Shown here: one piece after another, positions 13,713 to 14,690 of the stretch
Layout of the letters: every line of letters begins with the position of its first letter
How positions within the stretch are numbered: position 1 is the first letter of the stretch
NCBI GenBank assembly: GCA_035528995.1
Contig: DATKXO010000131.1
Location: 1-14,690, forward strand
Direction: 5' to 3'
From: DATKXO01 sp035528995
Lineage (GTDB): Bacteria > Planctomycetota > Phycisphaerae > UBA1845
Length of the DNA: 14,690 nt
Program-made: the position numbers and the translations under genes
Notes under the pieces: generated by a model
The model's database searches: none
What the model saw: only the letters and a program-made list of their open reading frames with translations
Told to the model about the DNA's origin: nothing

Positions 13713-14690
13713 TCACCACAGCGCCCGGACGACTGCGGCCACAGCCGTCGTGACCAGCACGCCGAGTGCGACCGGCAACAGTGTAGCCAGCAGCATCCAC
13801 TTTCGGCTGCGGGTCTCCTTCCAGATCGTCAGGATCGTCGTGCCGCAGGGGTTGTGCAGCAGAGAGAAGAGCATCAGGTTCACGGCGGTCAGCAGCGACC
13901 AGCCGTGTTGACCGAACAGCAGGTCCCGCAGGACCGTCGGCGTCTCCAGGATGTCCTCGGTCATCATGCCTCGCGACAGATAGAGCATCAGCATGGTGGG
14001 CACGACGATCTCGTTGGCCGGGATCGCCACCACGTAGGCCAGCAGGATGATCCCGTCCAGACCCATCAGGTGGCCCAGTGGGTTCAGGAAAGTGGCCACG
14101 TGGTGAGCCACGCTGGCCCCGCCGATGTGGACGTTGCCAATCAGCCAGATGACCGCGCCGGCCGGCGCGGCGATCACGATCGCCCGGCGCAGCACGAACA
14201 GCGTCCGGTCGATCAGTGAGGTGCGCAGGATGCGCAGGATGCTGGGCCGGCGGTACGGCGGCAGTTCCAGGGTGAACGCCGACGGCTCGCCCTTGAGCAC
14301 CGTGTGCGACAGGCCCCAGGAGACCGCCAGCGTGAAGACGATCCCCAGCAGTACGATCCCCACGACCGCACCGGCGGCGATGAGCGAGATCATGTACGGA
14401 GGGAATGCCGCCGCCACGAACACGCTGGCCAGCATGATCATGGTGGGGAAGCGCCCGTTGCAGATCATGAAATTGTTGGTGATGATCGCGATCAGCCGCT
14501 CGCGCGGCGAGTCGATGATCCGGCAGGCGATCACCCCGGCCGCGTTGCACCCGAAGCCCATGGCCATGGTCAACGACTGCTTGCCGTGGGCTCCGGCCTT
14601 CTTGAACAGCCAGTCCAGGTTGAAGGCCACCCGCGGCAGATACCCCAGGTCCTCCAGGATGGTCCACAGGGGGAAGAAGATGGCCATCGG
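13713..14690 (-). CDS. FeoB-like membrane transporter, C-terminal part (partial)
   Basis: About 325 residues are visible; the N-terminal part, which in FeoB carries the GTPase domain, lies beyond the window. The sequence starts in the first Gate segment (FFPLWTILEDLGYLPRVAF), then has MGFGCNAAGVIACRIIDSPR and IITNNFMICNGRFPTMIML. A second Gate unit follows, with RRAIVIAAPAGAVIW, FLNPLGHLMGLDGIILLAY and PANEIVVPTMLM, and it ends FSLLHNPCGTTILTIWKE plus a last membrane helix. At least seven membrane segments are present. This is the divergent FeoB branch: canonical FeoB has CNVPAI and PF-x2-C-x-AR-PVY where this protein has CNAAGV and NFMICNGRFPT. Iron(II) uptake is the family function, but specificity of this branch is less sure. 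It converges with the sulfatase-like pair; the gap holds the orphan leader. Confidence 0.88.
   Translation of the reverse strand, partial: PMAIFFPLWTILEDLGYLPRVAFNLDWLFKKAGAHGKQSLTMAMGFGCNAAGVIACRIIDSPRERLIAIITNNFMICNGRFPTMIMLASVFVAAAFPPYMISLIAAGAVVGIVLLGIVFTLAVSWGLSHTVLKGEPSAFTLELPPYRRPSILRILRTSLIDRTLFVLRRAIVIAAPAGAVIWLIGNVHIGGASVAHHVATFLNPLGHLMGLDGIILLAYVVAIPANEIVVPTMLMLYLSRGMMTEDILETPTVLRDLLFGQHGWSLLTAVNLMLFSLLHNPCGTTILTIWKETRSRKWMLLATLLPVALGVLVTTAVAAVVRALW

Noticed and set aside
1..14690. tRNA, rRNA, CRISPR arrays, and retron or reverse-transcriptase genes.
   Set aside because: No characteristic sequence, regular repeat-spacer array or reverse-transcriptase motif was seen on either strand.

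Overview
The window is high-GC bacterial DNA that looks like Planctomycetota, possibly the Phycisphaerae side. That is an inference from the gene mix: a PEP-CTERM secreted protein, membrane-anchored sulfatase-superfamily paralogs with a GYL-type C-terminus, a RAYT-type Y1 transposase, an IS1380 remnant and a long FAD/Fe-S oxidase. No rRNA, tRNA or CRISPR array was seen.

Layout. Positions 1-110 hold the 3' end of an unidentified plus-strand gene. It converges with, and overlaps by 16 bp, a small AT-richer membrane-protein gene (95-322, minus). Positions 348-4061 are a mobile or repeat-rich zone. It has two copies of a roughly 0.6-kb hairpin-rich repeat (A 348-940, B 3433-4061) and a third partial copy of its left end (C, about 1797-1856). 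It also has an apparently intact RAYT transposase (963-1652), a 17-bp perfect palindrome (1883-1927), a PEP-CTERM gene (1937-2728) and the last third of an IS1380 transposase (3103-3435) cut off exactly at the edge of repeat B.

Positions 4243-8753 carry a probable minus-strand two-gene unit. First is a YdiJ-like FAD-linked oxidase fused to an Fe-S/CCG domain (2-hydroxyacid dehydrogenase type), followed 92 bp later by a GAF/AAA+/Fis sigma-54 activator. Divergent from it on the plus strand are two tandem 686-residue proteins (9006-11066 and 11382-13442). Each has five membrane segments and a periplasmic alkaline-phosphatase/sulfatase-superfamily domain with Thr where sulfatases carry the formylglycine Cys/Ser. 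Each is preceded by a near-identical promoter/leader. A third copy of that leader sits after the second gene with no gene behind it. The window closes with the C-terminal part of a divergent FeoB-like transporter (13713 to the end, minus).

The strongest candidates for something undescribed are the structured 0.6-kb repeat family, which is non-coding by frameshift, keeps its stems and carries a strong G-quadruplex motif in copy B, and the tandem Thr-type membrane sulfatase-like genes with their orphan third leader.
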